A DNA stretch of 64,000 nucleotides from Setoptus koraiensis (Eukaryota > Arthropoda). The notes under the pieces are model-generated. The model saw only the letters and a list, made by a program, of their open reading frames with translations. It made no database searches and was not told the origin of the DNA. The stretch is from NCBI GenBank assembly GCA_048013815.1, contig CM106585.1, positions 11,346,001 to 11,410,000 of the forward strand, read 5' to 3'. This document shows, in pieces, positions 13,801 to 24,672 of this stretch (position 1 is the first letter of the stretch; the number at the start of each line of letters is the position of its first letter). The position numbers were made by a program, and so were the translations under genes.

Positions 13801-16800
13801 CATCGGGTATGCAAATAATTTTGGTAGTGGATTTGATGTATGCCAGCAGAACAAATCACACCAACAACAAAGATCTCTAGAAAGTATAATAATTAGTCAT
13901 ACATTTCGACCACTGATTAATCGTATATCAAAGATCACAAAAGAACTCAAACTTCAAGAAAATACCTCCCTCTACTGTGACATAAGGCGTTTTATTGCCT
14001 CTGTTAGAGATAGTTACGGGGGAACCTTCAGAAACGTTGTTTTGTCTGCTTTAATCGATAGTGCAAAACTGATTAATTCAGGACATGTCCGAGCTCAAAG
14101 GCAACATCTCAAGTATATAATCAATAAGAATAACGTAAAGGCGCAACAGCAGCAAGCTTACATCAATTCAAAGATGAACAATCACGAGTCTGACGATGTC
14201 AACATGAGCGAATCTCCTGTGGCTGGCCAGAGTAATGTGAGCGGTGCACCCTGCAACGATAGCGCCGCAGAGGATGCAACAGAGCCTATGCCCAGCGTCG
14301 AGCAAACTCAAAATGATCCATCTGCAAATAGATACATGCCAGAAGGTTTCCGTATCCAATCCAAGGCTGCCAGGCTCGCCGGTCTTGATGGTTCCTCCGC
14401 CCAGGAACTCTTCATGAGTCCAGATGAATCTAATCAGCGAGCATATTCCGAAAGTAACCAGCATAACAATTTTGGTTCTATGAGGTTTGGTAGCCCAAAG
14501 ACCTCACCTTCTCAAGGAATTCTGTCGTTCTCCAAAGCAAAGAAAAAATTCGAAGATCAATTCAAGCTTGTTTTCGGCAAAACAACCAAACTTAAACCAT
14601 CTGCTGATGATGATTTAGCTGACCATAGTCGCCGAACTTCATTTGCCGATTATGCCAACCAACAATCCGGTGACGACAACTACATGCTTCAAGGAGATTT
14701 CATTGGGCCTGAAACAGCTCTCAATCTGCACGAACAGCAGCTACTATTTGCATCCACTCGAGAGGGTATGACTCGTTTTTCTTTTCTCATGGAATCTTGT
14801 GCACCAGGAAATTTCTTAGATGCACCATTAATGGCAGCTCTACTCGATCTAAAAAGTTCGGTAGCTGTGCGAGCGGCAATTTATTTCGAATGTGCAAATT
14901 TCGTTCATCGTTGCAACAGAGGCCAATGGCCAGCATGGATGAAATTGAATGTTTCGATTCATAGACCTTCCAACAGCGGAACATCTGCAAGCAATGGCGC
15001 AACGAGATTGGGAAAATCAAGCTCGATCCAGAGAAGTGCCCGAACCAACACGCTTATGTATCGGGCCGCGGGTAAAGCTTTCTATGCTTGGGCCGAGGCC
15101 ATTGGAGCGAGACTGGAGGAATTAATAACCACTGAACGCCAGCAAGCAGCGGATTCTTCGCTTGAACGGGCCAATGCACCACAAAAGAGTAGTGTTTCCG
15201 CCGGTGATGATACGAGTCTCCAAGAAAGATTTGGTTCAGAAAATGGTCACCTAAGAAATCAAGAGCTAGAACAAATGAACATAGATGATGAAATGATGGA
15301 TAAATTTAGCACACAAGACAGAGCAGGTTCGGCACATAGTATAAATAACAATGTGGAATCTGAATTCTTGACTCAAGACCCATTAGATTGTGACTTGTTC
15401 CAAGACAATATCTGTGGATCGACTAGTCCATTCTGTTTGAAAGTTGCCGCTTGTCAACTACTCCTCGAAATAACCTCATTTCTAAGGGAGACATACCGAT
15501 ATCTTCCACCTAAGGTGGCGCGTCATGTGTCAGCGAGAGCCGGCGATAAGATGGCTGCAATTTATGATGTATCACGAGCAGTAACAGCCAATAGAAGATG
15601 GAGTATGGCTCTAAGTAGCTTGGGATTCGGTCAGTTACCCGCCAGTTTAAGCGCCATATCTGCAAATACTGGTCGCCAGCCAGGCGCTCACGGGGGTCAG
15701 GCATCCAACGTGAATGATCACCCAGAACGACGCATAAGTTTCATTTTGCATGAAACGAATGATGAAAACGAGCAATCTAGTAGCTCTAATACGGGTACAA
15801 TCCAGCACACCGCTCCTCAAACGTCAACACTGTCAGCAACCGGAGCTGTGATTGATGCCAGTGTAGCTGCAGCTCAAGCGGCAGCATCCGCCGTCGCATC
15901 TCCTCTAGCCGCCGTATCGGAGTCCGATGCAATTAAGAAGCTCGCCACAAAGAGACTCTCACAATCAAGTGCCTCCTCTTCAGGGGTGGCTGCAACAGCA
16001 ACAAGTCTGTTGAGATCAAGTGGCGTCATCGATAGTTCCTCACATAGACGCAAGAGTATCAAACTTAGAAGACCCAATGATCGAGACAGAAAGACAAAAT
16101 TTCGTCCATCCATAGTCCAACAAGATTTTGATGAGGAACCAGAGAGTATGAACGGGCCGGATAGTTTTAATTTGATTCGCCGTGCCGATAGTTTGCGATC
16201 TCGACGGAAGGTTAGTGGTATAAGCGAGAGGAGTGATACAAGTGAAAGGATAGGTGAACTTAGTGGCGATGAATCTACAGGAAATCTCAGTGGGGAGGAA
16301 CAAACACAGGAGAATATTGATCAAGCGGAGGCTGACGAAAGTAAAATCATGTCGAACATGCCTTGGTTCCGGGCCATAGGAATGGTTAATAGCTCTATAG
16401 ACTGTGCTTGCAATCACTACCCTAACTGCAATGCCAATTGTTATAAAGTACAGCAAACAATGTGCAAGAGGCTCGTTTCAGCAATACAATCCGTGTACGA
16501 GGATCCAGATGATGACCAGGGGGCCGCTTATGCAGCTAACCTCTTTGATAGTCAATTTGGTAATTTGATGAATATTGGTGCATGTACAACTGGTGCGAAT
16601 TTACCAGGTTCTGGTGCATGCAATGCAGCGGGACAGAATTTTCCATCCGATACTCCAAATCTCAATCTAGACAATAGGAGTGAAGTCGATGCCGGAGGAA
16701 AAATCAATGACGGCGCTGGAAAGAAGAGGGAGAGAAAGATGAAAAAACTTGTGGGTTCAAACACAATGATCAATTCCAACAGCACGCAGTCCAATCACTT

Positions 16801-19800
16801 ATTGACACAAATCCAATCACCCAGCAAAAGGAGAGTGAGTGCTGTCAGTCATGATCAGCATCATAATATAATGAACTTTGGCCAGCAGGCATATCTTGCT
16901 GCTCAAGGCATTGCAGCAAGTTCCCAACCAACAAACTACAGTTATGACTACGGTGAGACTCCCGTGAATAGCTGCAATGGACCTCAATCTGGTTACATCG
17001 CCGATGCGGTCAAAGCATTCACCATCGCCAAAGCTAAAAAGCATGCAACAGCCAGAAAAGCTCAAGAAGAGGCTCAAATGATCAAATATATACATAATCA
17101 TGTCAAGACTCTACTTCACTGTCCAATGTCGTCGTTCTTGAAGGGTGCTATCATATTACAGCGGCCTCATTTTGTCGACATGATTCAATTTTCTTGGAAT
17201 TTGCTACTTGAGGATGATCAACAATTATCGCGAACAGCAGCAGTTGCCTTTATAATATCGTCGGTGAAATGTCCGGCCGAGGCCTCTAAGATCCTACTCG
17301 AGGAACTAGAGAGCGATGATGCTTCCAGAAAATTGGCTGCAATCAATAAATTCTATGTCATTTGGGACGCTCGTTATCAATGCTGGCAACGCATGGAAGA
17401 GGGTGCATATATACATTTTAAGATGGCTCCACCATCCATAGAGTTCACCCTTCCATCGCCGAAGATTGCTCAAGAGTCGAAGCCGGTTGTGGACCCTCCA
17501 TGGCTGCCGAGGAAGACCAGCAAAGTGGAAGAGGTCACCATAGGCCAAGATCAAACACTTCAAAGGTCTTTCGTAACCGCAACGAAAACAAGAAGAAAAC
17601 AACAGATAGAGCTTGTGTCCAGAGCATTGAAAGAGAAGCATAACAAACTACGCGAAGAGAGAGAAGAGTATCATATTACTTCTGTGCCGGTCAATTATCA
17701 TGCTGCCTTTGAACCGACACTATCACATTCAACCAACGAAGAAATGGAGGGAGGTGGTGTCGATGACGATCCACAGTCCGAAAATAGAACATTGCATCAC
17801 ATGAAGATGGCTCACGCTCTGTTTCCGTCTTGCTTATGTCAAGGGGCAGTGGTGATGATAAACCTTTTGGAAGATTCCAGGGTAACGTACGAAGGTAGTG
17901 CAGTCTATGAAGTTGCGAGCAAGGTGATATGGTATTGTCTTGTAGAGGATTCATCTTTGTTTTTGCGACATTTCTTTGAGAGACTCACCCGTCAAAATCA
18001 GAATACCATATTCCAAGTTCTTAGGCGATTAATTCGATTTATGCCACGTTTGCCTCCACAAGCGGCTTATACATTATACAACTACCTCATTGGCTTCATA
18101 ATATTCTACATCCGATGTCCGATGGAAAACAGCCAGAAGTTGATCTCTGACACATTATCTGTACTATGCTTAGTGGTGCCTAGTGTCTATGGTTTGTTCT
18201 TGAAAGATCTCAAACAGATATTAAGGAAAGAGCAGTGCGACCATAATCTTCTGATAACAGCTAATGTGCCCAGTGCAAAGAAAATAATCATTCATGGGTC
18301 TGATTCGAGCGGCATACCATCTCAGTTTCCCATTGATGAGGCGACACAATTCTACCATATTCTAACCGACTCATTGGAATTTTTCGGTATAGAGAAATCT
18401 AAGCAAAATGAATATTTTCTGGTGGATGCAAGAACGAATCAAATGCATAATCTGCATTCATTCGTTCGAGATTATTACTCATTTAAAAGATCCCAGCATC
18501 CACAATTGCAGCTGGTCAACATGGAGCCTACCAAAGCATTCGAAATATTACAAAAACAAGCGTTGACCAACCAGTTTTTGGAATTTGGGAAAGTTTTGAT
18601 GAGTCTTTCAATCGTCAAATCTCCATATTTGGCAGTCCAACGAGTCCTTTTTCTTCACGAGGAGCTCATGAAGCTACCCACTTTTCCAAGGAAAGCGTTA
18701 GATACAAATTTTCATTTATTCAGAGGACCCCTAGGTCATCAAGTTCTAAGTATGGATAGATTGCATAAAATTTGTTGGGTGCGTTTGGTAGCTCGAATGT
18801 TCGAATTAACGTCCAATTTCTTCTTACAACTCAGCGACCTTCATCTATTTTTGAACGTTGTGAGCGGAGTTTTCGTTCTGCATTGCGAAGAAGCGTCCGT
18901 AACAAGATTATGCCTTGCAACGTTCATCGATGCAGCTTACCAGTTCAAGAATATTTTCGCAACTGAAGGATTTATGCCAATAATGCCGACTATTGTGAGA
19001 ATATATTCAAATCACCAAAATAATGAACTCCTGTGTCGCAGCATAGAATTCGTTTGCAAGCAATTTTACATTATGCATAGAAAACCGTTTTTATTACAAT
19101 TATTTGGAAGCGTTGCACCTCTTTTGAATACTGAATCTATGAAAGGCAGCAATCAAAGCCATGATCCTCACCGAGTGTCCGCAACAGCCTTCTTCAAGTT
19201 GCTCAAGTCGCTAGAGGAGGGTTTCAAAGATCGGCTGGATATTCTGGAGTTAGTAGACGCAGAAAAACCTTTGAAAGCAATCGATTTTTGTTATCAGCAA
19301 GATAAAGAAGCTATCGAGATTCTCGACATCATATCATTGTGTGTGACAGTGACGGCTTATGCTTCCGATTCGCCTAGGTCGACACAGATGCTGATTATTT
19401 TGGAGGCCATAATACCCTTGTACATGAAACATCTGCAAGCGAGCTCATCAAAAAAGTCCGGAAGGCAGGGTCACAAAGATGAACTCCACAAGATACAGAG
19501 TATTTCTATCTGCATCAGAACATTGATTGTCAACTGTGAAGGACTTACTCGAACATTCAGTGGACCGCAAAAGTCGATTGATTTAAGGGGCTCTAGCATA
19601 AGAAGAGGCCAGCAATCTAAGATGAATGCGAATTCACCCCAAATGGATGCGAATGATGATGCTCAAACAGGTCCATCAAAATCAGGTAGACATGCTAGAC
19701 GACTTAGCAGCGACGAAGGCGTTATAACCAGAGCCGAGTTCATCATACCACGAGACACATTGCTGAATTTGGTAGCTGAATTTCTAACGATGAGCACTGC

Positions 19801-22393
19801 GCGCCTGATTGAATCAGCAAAAAAGTATGTCGATCTCCACCAGAAACATTCATCGTATGAGCTACTTGATGTCAAATCTCACTTACGTCTAGCAGAGATA
19901 GCAAACAGTTTATTGAAACTAGCATCAAATGATCCATCAGTAATGGCTTGCAAAGGACTCACAAGGTACATTAATGAAGTGTTGCCAAACTCTGAATGGC
20001 GCCAGGAAGCTATAAGGCCTGCCCTCATAATGATTCTAAAACGCTTGGATAAAACATTCAATAGAATTGCAAAAAAGAATTGGGTCAAACGCTCTACCGA
20101 CTGGGAGGCAGCAAAGCAACTTCTGAAAGGTGCCTATCTAACATTCATTAAGCATCCATATATAGTTCATCTGCCTCACTTGAAGTCGCTGATTGGTTGT
20201 TGTCAGAACATCATATTGAACGATGGAATACCACAGGGACAATCTTCAACTGGATTGTTGCATTTGCCGGGCGTTGGCAGCGGTATCTCCAATCAGTTAT
20301 CAGTCGGACCTCATGTCATTGCGCCCTCATTAAGTGCGTCTGGGGCCACTGCCGGTGCTCTATTAAGCGCACCACCTACGTCTTTCTCTGTTTACAACAG
20401 TATGACCAACAGTTCAATCATAACGTCGCCAGGATTTGGACTAGTTACAGTTCGTCTTATTGCAATGCAACTTCTTCAAACCGGAGATAGTCAAACACTG
20501 GAAAGCTTCATTGGCACTAATATGAATACTCCAGACAAACTCGAATCACTCATGCTAAATATGATTTATCCGATGTGTATCAGGGTTTGTAGTGGTGCTA
20601 AAGAGGCTCCGAAACTGCGTCAATGTGACATAATGTACATACTCAATGTTGTTTTAAATCTATTAGCGCCTAATTCTGCATCAAGCAAAACTTCGTCTGC
20701 AGCAGCGACATCGCCCAAGTCAACAACAGACACATCGCAGTTCATTCTATCGAAAATAACTACAACTATTGGAAATACTAATACTGGGGCCACACTTGGA
20801 ATAGTGGGTGCTGGAAATGTTTCAGGCAATGTACAAGTATATCATCATCACGAAGGACTAAAAATAGGTTTCTTAGGATTGAAGATATTGTGTGTCTGTT
20901 TCGAGTCTCAGTTAGCCACAGAATGGGTAAGAATCTCACGTTGCATAAGAGATTTAGCCATGCAAAAGGGTCAACCGTGCGGACCGTTGTGGGACTTCTT
21001 AGATTTTGTCGTCACATATCGCTTTCCATTATTCGTACTTTTGCTACCGCTGATAAGGTGCCAGTTATCGCAAAAAGTGAAAAATGAGGCAACCAATGGA
21101 AACACAACTCATCAACTCAATAGTCAATTGATAGACGCTAAAATACAAGGCTGCACTCCGACTGTGTGCCGAAGCAAGTCCTTCTTGTTTGTGTCTCTAA
21201 CTGCAGAGCTGAGAATGCTCAAAGAGCACCTTATCAATCGACGTAGGGCTCTAACTGAAGGAGAACGATTTACAGTTAATGTGGGCCCAGCAGAATTGAG
21301 CTCACAACAGACATCTGCAGATCATTTCCATGCCTATCACAGACTGAGTGCTGCAATTGCATCACTTGCTAATCAGTCTCAAGGGAAGCAATCATCTGGT
21401 AGTGGAGCAAATCTAGAATCGGGACCAAGTAGCTCAGGAATCAAAACACCTGGACTTCCGAACAAGCTATGTCCAACTGACAATTCGCCGCCAATTGGAG
21501 GCGATAATTCATCCGTGACAGGCAGTTTAACAGGGGGACTGCTTAGAGTAGATAGTGTATGCCGACCACAACAACCCCGAAGCTCGGTGAGACTGTCATC
21601 AGCACAAAGTCGAGAGGAGGCACGCAGGGTCATTAATACCCTTTTGAGGCGCACCAGTTATCCTCACAACCACGTATGTTCAGTTGATACGAGCCAAGAG
21701 TCAAGCTCACCTAAGAGCCCAACGAGCAAAGGAACTTCAAAGAAACAAGATTCGCCACCTGAGATTTCAAACAACCACAATGGCACTGCCCAACGCGCGC
21801 CACCCGTCATTATAGATCCCACCCTGCTGATGGCCTCGTTTCCAATGCACCAGAAACACAACCCAGAGCCAAAGTTGCTAGAAAGGCTCATTCAAACGAT
21901 CGACAAAACAAATAGTGAGCAACAATCTATGAACCAAATGAAAAAATCTGCCTCCACTGTTGCCGGTGAGCTACCGTCAGCAAGCAGAGCAAGCCACCTC
22001 CATTCTGATTTTATTCCAGCTTCAAAAAGTGACTTTAGCGTCACAATAGAGGGTGACACAAGCCATAGCATGAAATTCAAGTCACCCGTGTCTAGCCATT
22101 CTTCAAGCACGATAGGTAGCGTAGCGAGAGGGCGTAGAATATCAGCCTCCATATCCCCGGCAAGTTTAGTACATTGCAGCAGTGACGGAAAGCATGCTCA
22201 TATCTATAAAGTGGGCCAAGGTATGGATTTTGAAACTTCTATGCAGAACGTGACGGGTTCCTTGCAAGACCCAACGCACACAATAAAACATCATCATGGC
22301 GTTATATCTAGGACAAAATTACCAGAGCAGCAATCAAATAAATCAATAGAAAAAGATACGGATGAGAAACCCAAGAATTGGATTCAATCATAG
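10874..22393 (+). CDS. unc80: UNC80, NALCN sodium-leak channel scaffold
   Basis: Large scaffold that links UNC79 and NALCN and is needed for the background sodium leak that sets neuronal excitability. The N-terminus (LPLQIFLWRQ, then SYEKVIVQN, KLLYTLHWI and the block ending near residue 260) matches the UNC80 N-terminal family. The C-terminal half is a long run of helical, armadillo-like segments. The protein is 3839 aa against about 3260 in human; the surplus is low-complexity Ser/Asn/Gln-rich insertions, for example around 400-700, 950-1200 and 1600-2050. The whole 11.5-kb frame is open with no intron, which is very unusual for this gene. The start AACAAAATGA is a good context and is followed at once by conserved sequence. 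An AATAAA lies near 22505. Neighbours are unrelated. Identity is firm; the exact limits of inserted segments are not. Confidence 0.95.
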   Translation: MTKRRKMFDEQNEDNDYVPLPLQIFLWRQANPFVKYLGKARGTAVLEQQEACKSYEKVIVQNILFGQSPSLTDAIKSIDRWRLIKISFPFVLQCCSALLCNRRNVNFDKLGSCETKLLYTLHWIIMDAAEECADSEGDSANASAVAAGVGVQSIADAVAAVTAASNANKRRLNQVATKATKGTTTPGCKPKQADSYLLPISSLATFIHYFAPIIDDLKRSNFLSSFRLENGAKIWEPLFAHQHPDIPCFTAQVRPKGELPKVRLIHDQLLTQQQQQNKQLGHNHVFGDVFLGVSASSREKCDYQRDINIESGSPLTRKASGRDKTLATYLDIAVLKCLFNSMWQEQGVDWALKFIINRLLDLQENFNQPMISRPRSKSLPNLFYTQDEDVKDETQSEQIDSQSASLDQRQNDDKPLDITYNDASEPSNELLSTSSYLNVTQTQDVSNNNNELAASGQDLLQTPKNSRRLSFSSGINTLANQIRKTSKRMKKSNEIMQNQNNSDIKTDRATLVSGRQRFLLGSFTSDDFNNKRIKKRDELKESLVNDKPYARRRSSSIDDLSSGQVIIPSEDIDHHNVRLVKSTEEQVSVVLKSSDAPNRITHPKITVTKQKFQDSIKKSSDPLNDMREDFLNDLPYVDDNDENSDLPYELKVSHMTRSQTVPRNISYFNMPIAESPGASNYVNQMGQLDLNVILKALHSISMRESICSIQVCDDLLTILVKLNNLDILKDHNHSNNQQQSSTVRDKDEKGNPRNILRCRNSTCEQSADKSPARASSLCNHNLFTDILLRLSRHMGCANDCSTETLASMTDNNKDHQKVQNLRVRLHSLLKHISRHNKIEFIEFMQDFVCNRPLQEVIDTYHSIFSFCREQHCVPQSMNLPVPATVHFLPTSASNAGLISQLAQQGLNSTVSSTSIAASATSGSSTAHGVKHQQTYQARDSGSIGSPRSDASSILGPTGQTDKVGQQSGANKQFGGYIGYANNFGSGFDVCQQNKSHQQQRSLESIIISHTFRPLINRISKITKELKLQENTSLYCDIRRFIASVRDSYGGTFRNVVLSALIDSAKLINSGHVRAQRQHLKYIINKNNVKAQQQQAYINSKMNNHESDDVNMSESPVAGQSNVSGAPCNDSAAEDATEPMPSVEQTQNDPSANRYMPEGFRIQSKAARLAGLDGSSAQELFMSPDESNQRAYSESNQHNNFGSMRFGSPKTSPSQGILSFSKAKKKFEDQFKLVFGKTTKLKPSADDDLADHSRRTSFADYANQQSGDDNYMLQGDFIGPETALNLHEQQLLFASTREGMTRFSFLMESCAPGNFLDAPLMAALLDLKSSVAVRAAIYFECANFVHRCNRGQWPAWMKLNVSIHRPSNSGTSASNGATRLGKSSSIQRSARTNTLMYRAAGKAFYAWAEAIGARLEELITTERQQAADSSLERANAPQKSSVSAGDDTSLQERFGSENGHLRNQELEQMNIDDEMMDKFSTQDRAGSAHSINNNVESEFLTQDPLDCDLFQDNICGSTSPFCLKVAACQLLLEITSFLRETYRYLPPKVARHVSARAGDKMAAIYDVSRAVTANRRWSMALSSLGFGQLPASLSAISANTGRQPGAHGGQASNVNDHPERRISFILHETNDENEQSSSSNTGTIQHTAPQTSTLSATGAVIDASVAAAQAAASAVASPLAAVSESDAIKKLATKRLSQSSASSSGVAATATSLLRSSGVIDSSSHRRKSIKLRRPNDRDRKTKFRPSIVQQDFDEEPESMNGPDSFNLIRRADSLRSRRKVSGISERSDTSERIGELSGDESTGNLSGEEQTQENIDQAEADESKIMSNMPWFRAIGMVNSSIDCACNHYPNCNANCYKVQQTMCKRLVSAIQSVYEDPDDDQGAAYAANLFDSQFGNLMNIGACTTGANLPGSGACNAAGQNFPSDTPNLNLDNRSEVDAGGKINDGAGKKRERKMKKLVGSNTMINSNSTQSNHLLTQIQSPSKRRVSAVSHDQHHNIMNFGQQAYLAAQGIAASSQPTNYSYDYGETPVNSCNGPQSGYIADAVKAFTIAKAKKHATARKAQEEAQMIKYIHNHVKTLLHCPMSSFLKGAIILQRPHFVDMIQFSWNLLLEDDQQLSRTAAVAFIISSVKCPAEASKILLEELESDDASRKLAAINKFYVIWDARYQCWQRMEEGAYIHFKMAPPSIEFTLPSPKIAQESKPVVDPPWLPRKTSKVEEVTIGQDQTLQRSFVTATKTRRKQQIELVSRALKEKHNKLREEREEYHITSVPVNYHAAFEPTLSHSTNEEMEGGGVDDDPQSENRTLHHMKMAHALFPSCLCQGAVVMINLLEDSRVTYEGSAVYEVASKVIWYCLVEDSSLFLRHFFERLTRQNQNTIFQVLRRLIRFMPRLPPQAAYTLYNYLIGFIIFYIRCPMENSQKLISDTLSVLCLVVPSVYGLFLKDLKQILRKEQCDHNLLITANVPSAKKIIIHGSDSSGIPSQFPIDEATQFYHILTDSLEFFGIEKSKQNEYFLVDARTNQMHNLHSFVRDYYSFKRSQHPQLQLVNMEPTKAFEILQKQALTNQFLEFGKVLMSLSIVKSPYLAVQRVLFLHEELMKLPTFPRKALDTNFHLFRGPLGHQVLSMDRLHKICWVRLVARMFELTSNFFLQLSDLHLFLNVVSGVFVLHCEEASVTRLCLATFIDAAYQFKNIFATEGFMPIMPTIVRIYSNHQNNELLCRSIEFVCKQFYIMHRKPFLLQLFGSVAPLLNTESMKGSNQSHDPHRVSATAFFKLLKSLEEGFKDRLDILELVDAEKPLKAIDFCYQQDKEAIEILDIISLCVTVTAYASDSPRSTQMLIILEAIIPLYMKHLQASSSKKSGRQGHKDELHKIQSISICIRTLIVNCEGLTRTFSGPQKSIDLRGSSIRRGQQSKMNANSPQMDANDDAQTGPSKSGRHARRLSSDEGVITRAEFIIPRDTLLNLVAEFLTMSTARLIESAKKYVDLHQKHSSYELLDVKSHLRLAEIANSLLKLASNDPSVMACKGLTRYINEVLPNSEWRQEAIRPALIMILKRLDKTFNRIAKKNWVKRSTDWEAAKQLLKGAYLTFIKHPYIVHLPHLKSLIGCCQNIILNDGIPQGQSSTGLLHLPGVGSGISNQLSVGPHVIAPSLSASGATAGALLSAPPTSFSVYNSMTNSSIITSPGFGLVTVRLIAMQLLQTGDSQTLESFIGTNMNTPDKLESLMLNMIYPMCIRVCSGAKEAPKLRQCDIMYILNVVLNLLAPNSASSKTSSAAATSPKSTTDTSQFILSKITTTIGNTNTGATLGIVGAGNVSGNVQVYHHHEGLKIGFLGLKILCVCFESQLATEWVRISRCIRDLAMQKGQPCGPLWDFLDFVVTYRFPLFVLLLPLIRCQLSQKVKNEATNGNTTHQLNSQLIDAKIQGCTPTVCRSKSFLFVSLTAELRMLKEHLINRRRALTEGERFTVNVGPAELSSQQTSADHFHAYHRLSAAIASLANQSQGKQSSGSGANLESGPSSSGIKTPGLPNKLCPTDNSPPIGGDNSSVTGSLTGGLLRVDSVCRPQQPRSSVRLSSAQSREEARRVINTLLRRTSYPHNHVCSVDTSQESSSPKSPTSKGTSKKQDSPPEISNNHNGTAQRAPPVIIDPTLLMASFPMHQKHNPEPKLLERLIQTIDKTNSEQQSMNQMKKSASTVAGELPSASRASHLHSDFIPASKSDFSVTIEGDTSHSMKFKSPVSSHSSSTIGSVARGRRISASISPASLVHCSSDGKHAHIYKVGQGMDFETSMQNVTGSLQDPTHTIKHHHGVISRTKLPEQQSNKSIEKDTDEKPKNWIQS

Positions 22394-22878
22394 ACTTCTT
22401 GAGACCAATACATGAAAGCATTTTCAACCTACCAATTTATTGTACAATTGATATTACTATTGTAAGCTTGTTGATTATTATTGATGCAGATTTACATATT
22501 ATATTAATAAAAAGAAAAGAATTCGCGATAGACACGAGAAGCGCTTCGAAAGGCACGACACCAAGTGAAAAATGTTCCAACAACCACTCCGTTTCTTTTT
22601 TATCTACTCAACGATTGCACAATCCAACATACACATATTGTTGAAGCGCTAATTGCGCCTCTATTATCAGCTTGAGAGTTTGAGTTCGCCGAATGAAACA
22701 GGTTCATACAGTATCTAGTTAACAGTAGTTTTATTTGTCACGACTTGAGAAAAATTGATGACCATAACAACGGAATTGCACTGACTACATATATTTTGTT
22801 ACATACATAATTATGCCCACGTGTAATTGCCTCGAAATATATCTACATCTAGTGGCTTGAATTCTTGAATTGATTCAT
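22394..22878. other. convergent 3' spacer
   Basis: Between the UNC80 stop and the glutamate-carrier stop, two genes running toward each other. It contains AATAAA-like signals and no coding signal of its own. Confidence 0.6.
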
Positions 22879-23919
22879 CTACGTTCTTGAATTAACGAAT
22901 TCGAGTATAGATTCACCGACACCAAGATAATAAACAGTTTGCGCTATGCCAAACAGGGGCGCAATGTACATCACTCTACAAGCGGCACCCTTAAAAAAAG
23001 CAGAGGGTGTCTCTTTTTTGTATATTTTCCTAAATGCATCGCCCATACCGGTATACGATTCCTCTAAGCTATTGTTCAAAAGTTGCAATCTAGTTTTGAC
23101 GACATCGATTGGATTTACGGCGATAGCAGCAATGGATCCTGCAGCGCAGCCAGCCAAAAAACTGGCCCAGAATACTGACGTCTTTTCACCATCTTTGCGT
23201 TTTGGTCCTAGTGAATTGAGGTGGGCAAAAAGAGGAAAATAAATAATCGAGAATGAGACGTCTCTGAACATTGTGGCGCTCGCTCCTTTATAAAGACCAG
23301 CTATTCCTTTAGTTTTAATTAGATTCAATGCCAATCTAGTTGACGATGTAGGCTTTACGACTGTTGTATTCGATCCCACGTTTGGATGTGTCTTAGTATC
23401 CGATAATCGTCCGGCATCCTGAGATTGAATTTTAAGTAGTTCCATGGGCGTTGTGACAATAATCTGACACATTCCGGCCAATCCACCCGCAAGCATCTCT
23501 TTAGGTAGGGTAATTTTTTTTGTTGGACCCATGTCGGTTAATTTGTGCCTAAATAAATCATTGCAGGTTAATTTGATGGCTTTCTCCGGTGTAATCAATA
23601 ACAGATTGACTGCTGAACCTCTGTACATACCGAAATAGCCCTCACTTTTAATCACCTTTCTGAGACAATCAAACATTGACTTGTAGGCAAGCTCTCCATT
23701 TGGGCCAACTCTCTGATTCTGTAATCTTGTCTTAGCCAGATCAATAGGAAATACGCTGGCCACTCCGACAACACCCGCTATACCACCATTAATTATTTTG
23801 GCATATAAAGGAAATTTAGAGCCTGGAGTAATATTATTATTTTTGCTATTAGTTAACATTGTGCTTTGTCGAATTTGTTTTTTGTCTTCAGATTGGTCCT
23901 CATGTTCTGCGTTACTCAT
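22879..23919 (-). CDS. SLC25A22: mitochondrial glutamate carrier (SLC25A22/18 type)
   Basis: Inner-membrane transporter that imports glutamate with a proton into the mitochondrial matrix. The single exon encodes 346 aa with an unstructured N-terminal 40 residues and then three mitochondrial-carrier repeats. Each repeat has its signature: [16 protein letters not shown] and PIDVVKTR. The blocks [13 protein letters not shown] and TPEKAIKL are typical of the glutamate carriers GC1/GC2 rather than of the aspartate/glutamate or citrate carriers. The C-terminal [10 protein letters not shown] block is complete, so no terminal exon seems missing. ATG at 23919 is the first in frame. Paralogue-level naming (SLC25A22 versus SLC25A18) is a vertebrate distinction and does not apply here. 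Confidence 0.93.
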   Translation of the reverse strand: MSNAEHEDQSEDKKQIRQSTMLTNSKNNNITPGSKFPLYAKIINGGIAGVVGVASVFPIDLAKTRLQNQRVGPNGELAYKSMFDCLRKVIKSEGYFGMYRGSAVNLLLITPEKAIKLTCNDLFRHKLTDMGPTKKITLPKEMLAGGLAGMCQIIVTTPMELLKIQSQDAGRLSDTKTHPNVGSNTTVVKPTSSTRLALNLIKTKGIAGLYKGASATMFRDVSFSIIYFPLFAHLNSLGPKRKDGEKTSVFWASFLAGCAAGSIAAIAVNPIDVVKTRLQLLNNSLEESYTGMGDAFRKIYKKETPSAFFKGAACRVMYIAPLFGIAQTVYYLGVGESILEFVNSRT

Positions 23920-24672
23920 GTTAAATGAATGAGTAGATAATCAGTGCTATGGCTTGAAATTGTTAATAATAAGAATCCTAGGTAGCTATCAATACATTGA
24001 ATGCTTTCTCATACGTTTTTCCTATCTGGATAGATAACAACTCTCTGGTGGAGCTTTTGTTTAATAATGAAATTGTTTGCGTTTCCCGATGATATCAGGG
24101 TGTCAAATTTGTGTGTGATAGAGGATGAGAATCATAGATGCGAATAATGGGTCTCATCATCTAACGTATGTAATGAGGAATAACACTTACAAGTTACTGT
24201 AAGAATTTGTAATTGATTTCATGTCCTTGAAATTAGGTCTTTGAACAGAGAGAGAGGCGAAATCCTTTTTATCCTCTGATCCTTCTGAGGGGTAGAACGA
24301 GTGAACTAGTGACACTAACTTGTTACTCTAGGCATTGGTGACGTTCAATGTACGTAATTGTTGTTGTTCCCATGGTAAATATATAAATATTAGGAACAAC
24401 AATGAGTGACATTTTGGATGTCTACACTTTTACACTGTATTGCGCGCTGCCTAATCAGCTGAGGGAATATGGACCTATATGTCATGTGTGTTGCGTGCTT
24501 GTCCTATTCACAATGGCTCATGTTGTGTTTGTATGGTCGCCCTCTAGCTCGGCAAAACAAAATATATTATTATTATGCCAACATATACGTTATTAGCTCA
24601 CTTTAATTGCACAATCCCCTAACATAGTACACATTACATCATTTAATATAATCATTGTCATGCAATTCAGTC
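23920..24672. other. spacer upstream of the glutamate carrier
   Basis: Holds the carrier promoter and the 3' untranslated region of CNRIP1. A 64-codon hydrophobic frame at 24402-24596 (+) has a fair start context but no recognisable feature. A CGCCCTCTAG motif at 24538-24547 resembles a CTCF half-motif. No gene is supported. Confidence 0.5.

Noticed and set aside
16040-16456. 138-codon antisense frame within UNC80
   Set aside because: A shadow of the coding strand; no independent start context or features.
24402-24596. 64-codon hydrophobic plus-strand frame with good ATG context
   Set aside because: No splice, promoter at proper distance or recognisable motif; a TATA-like run only 15-20 bp before the ATG does not fit.
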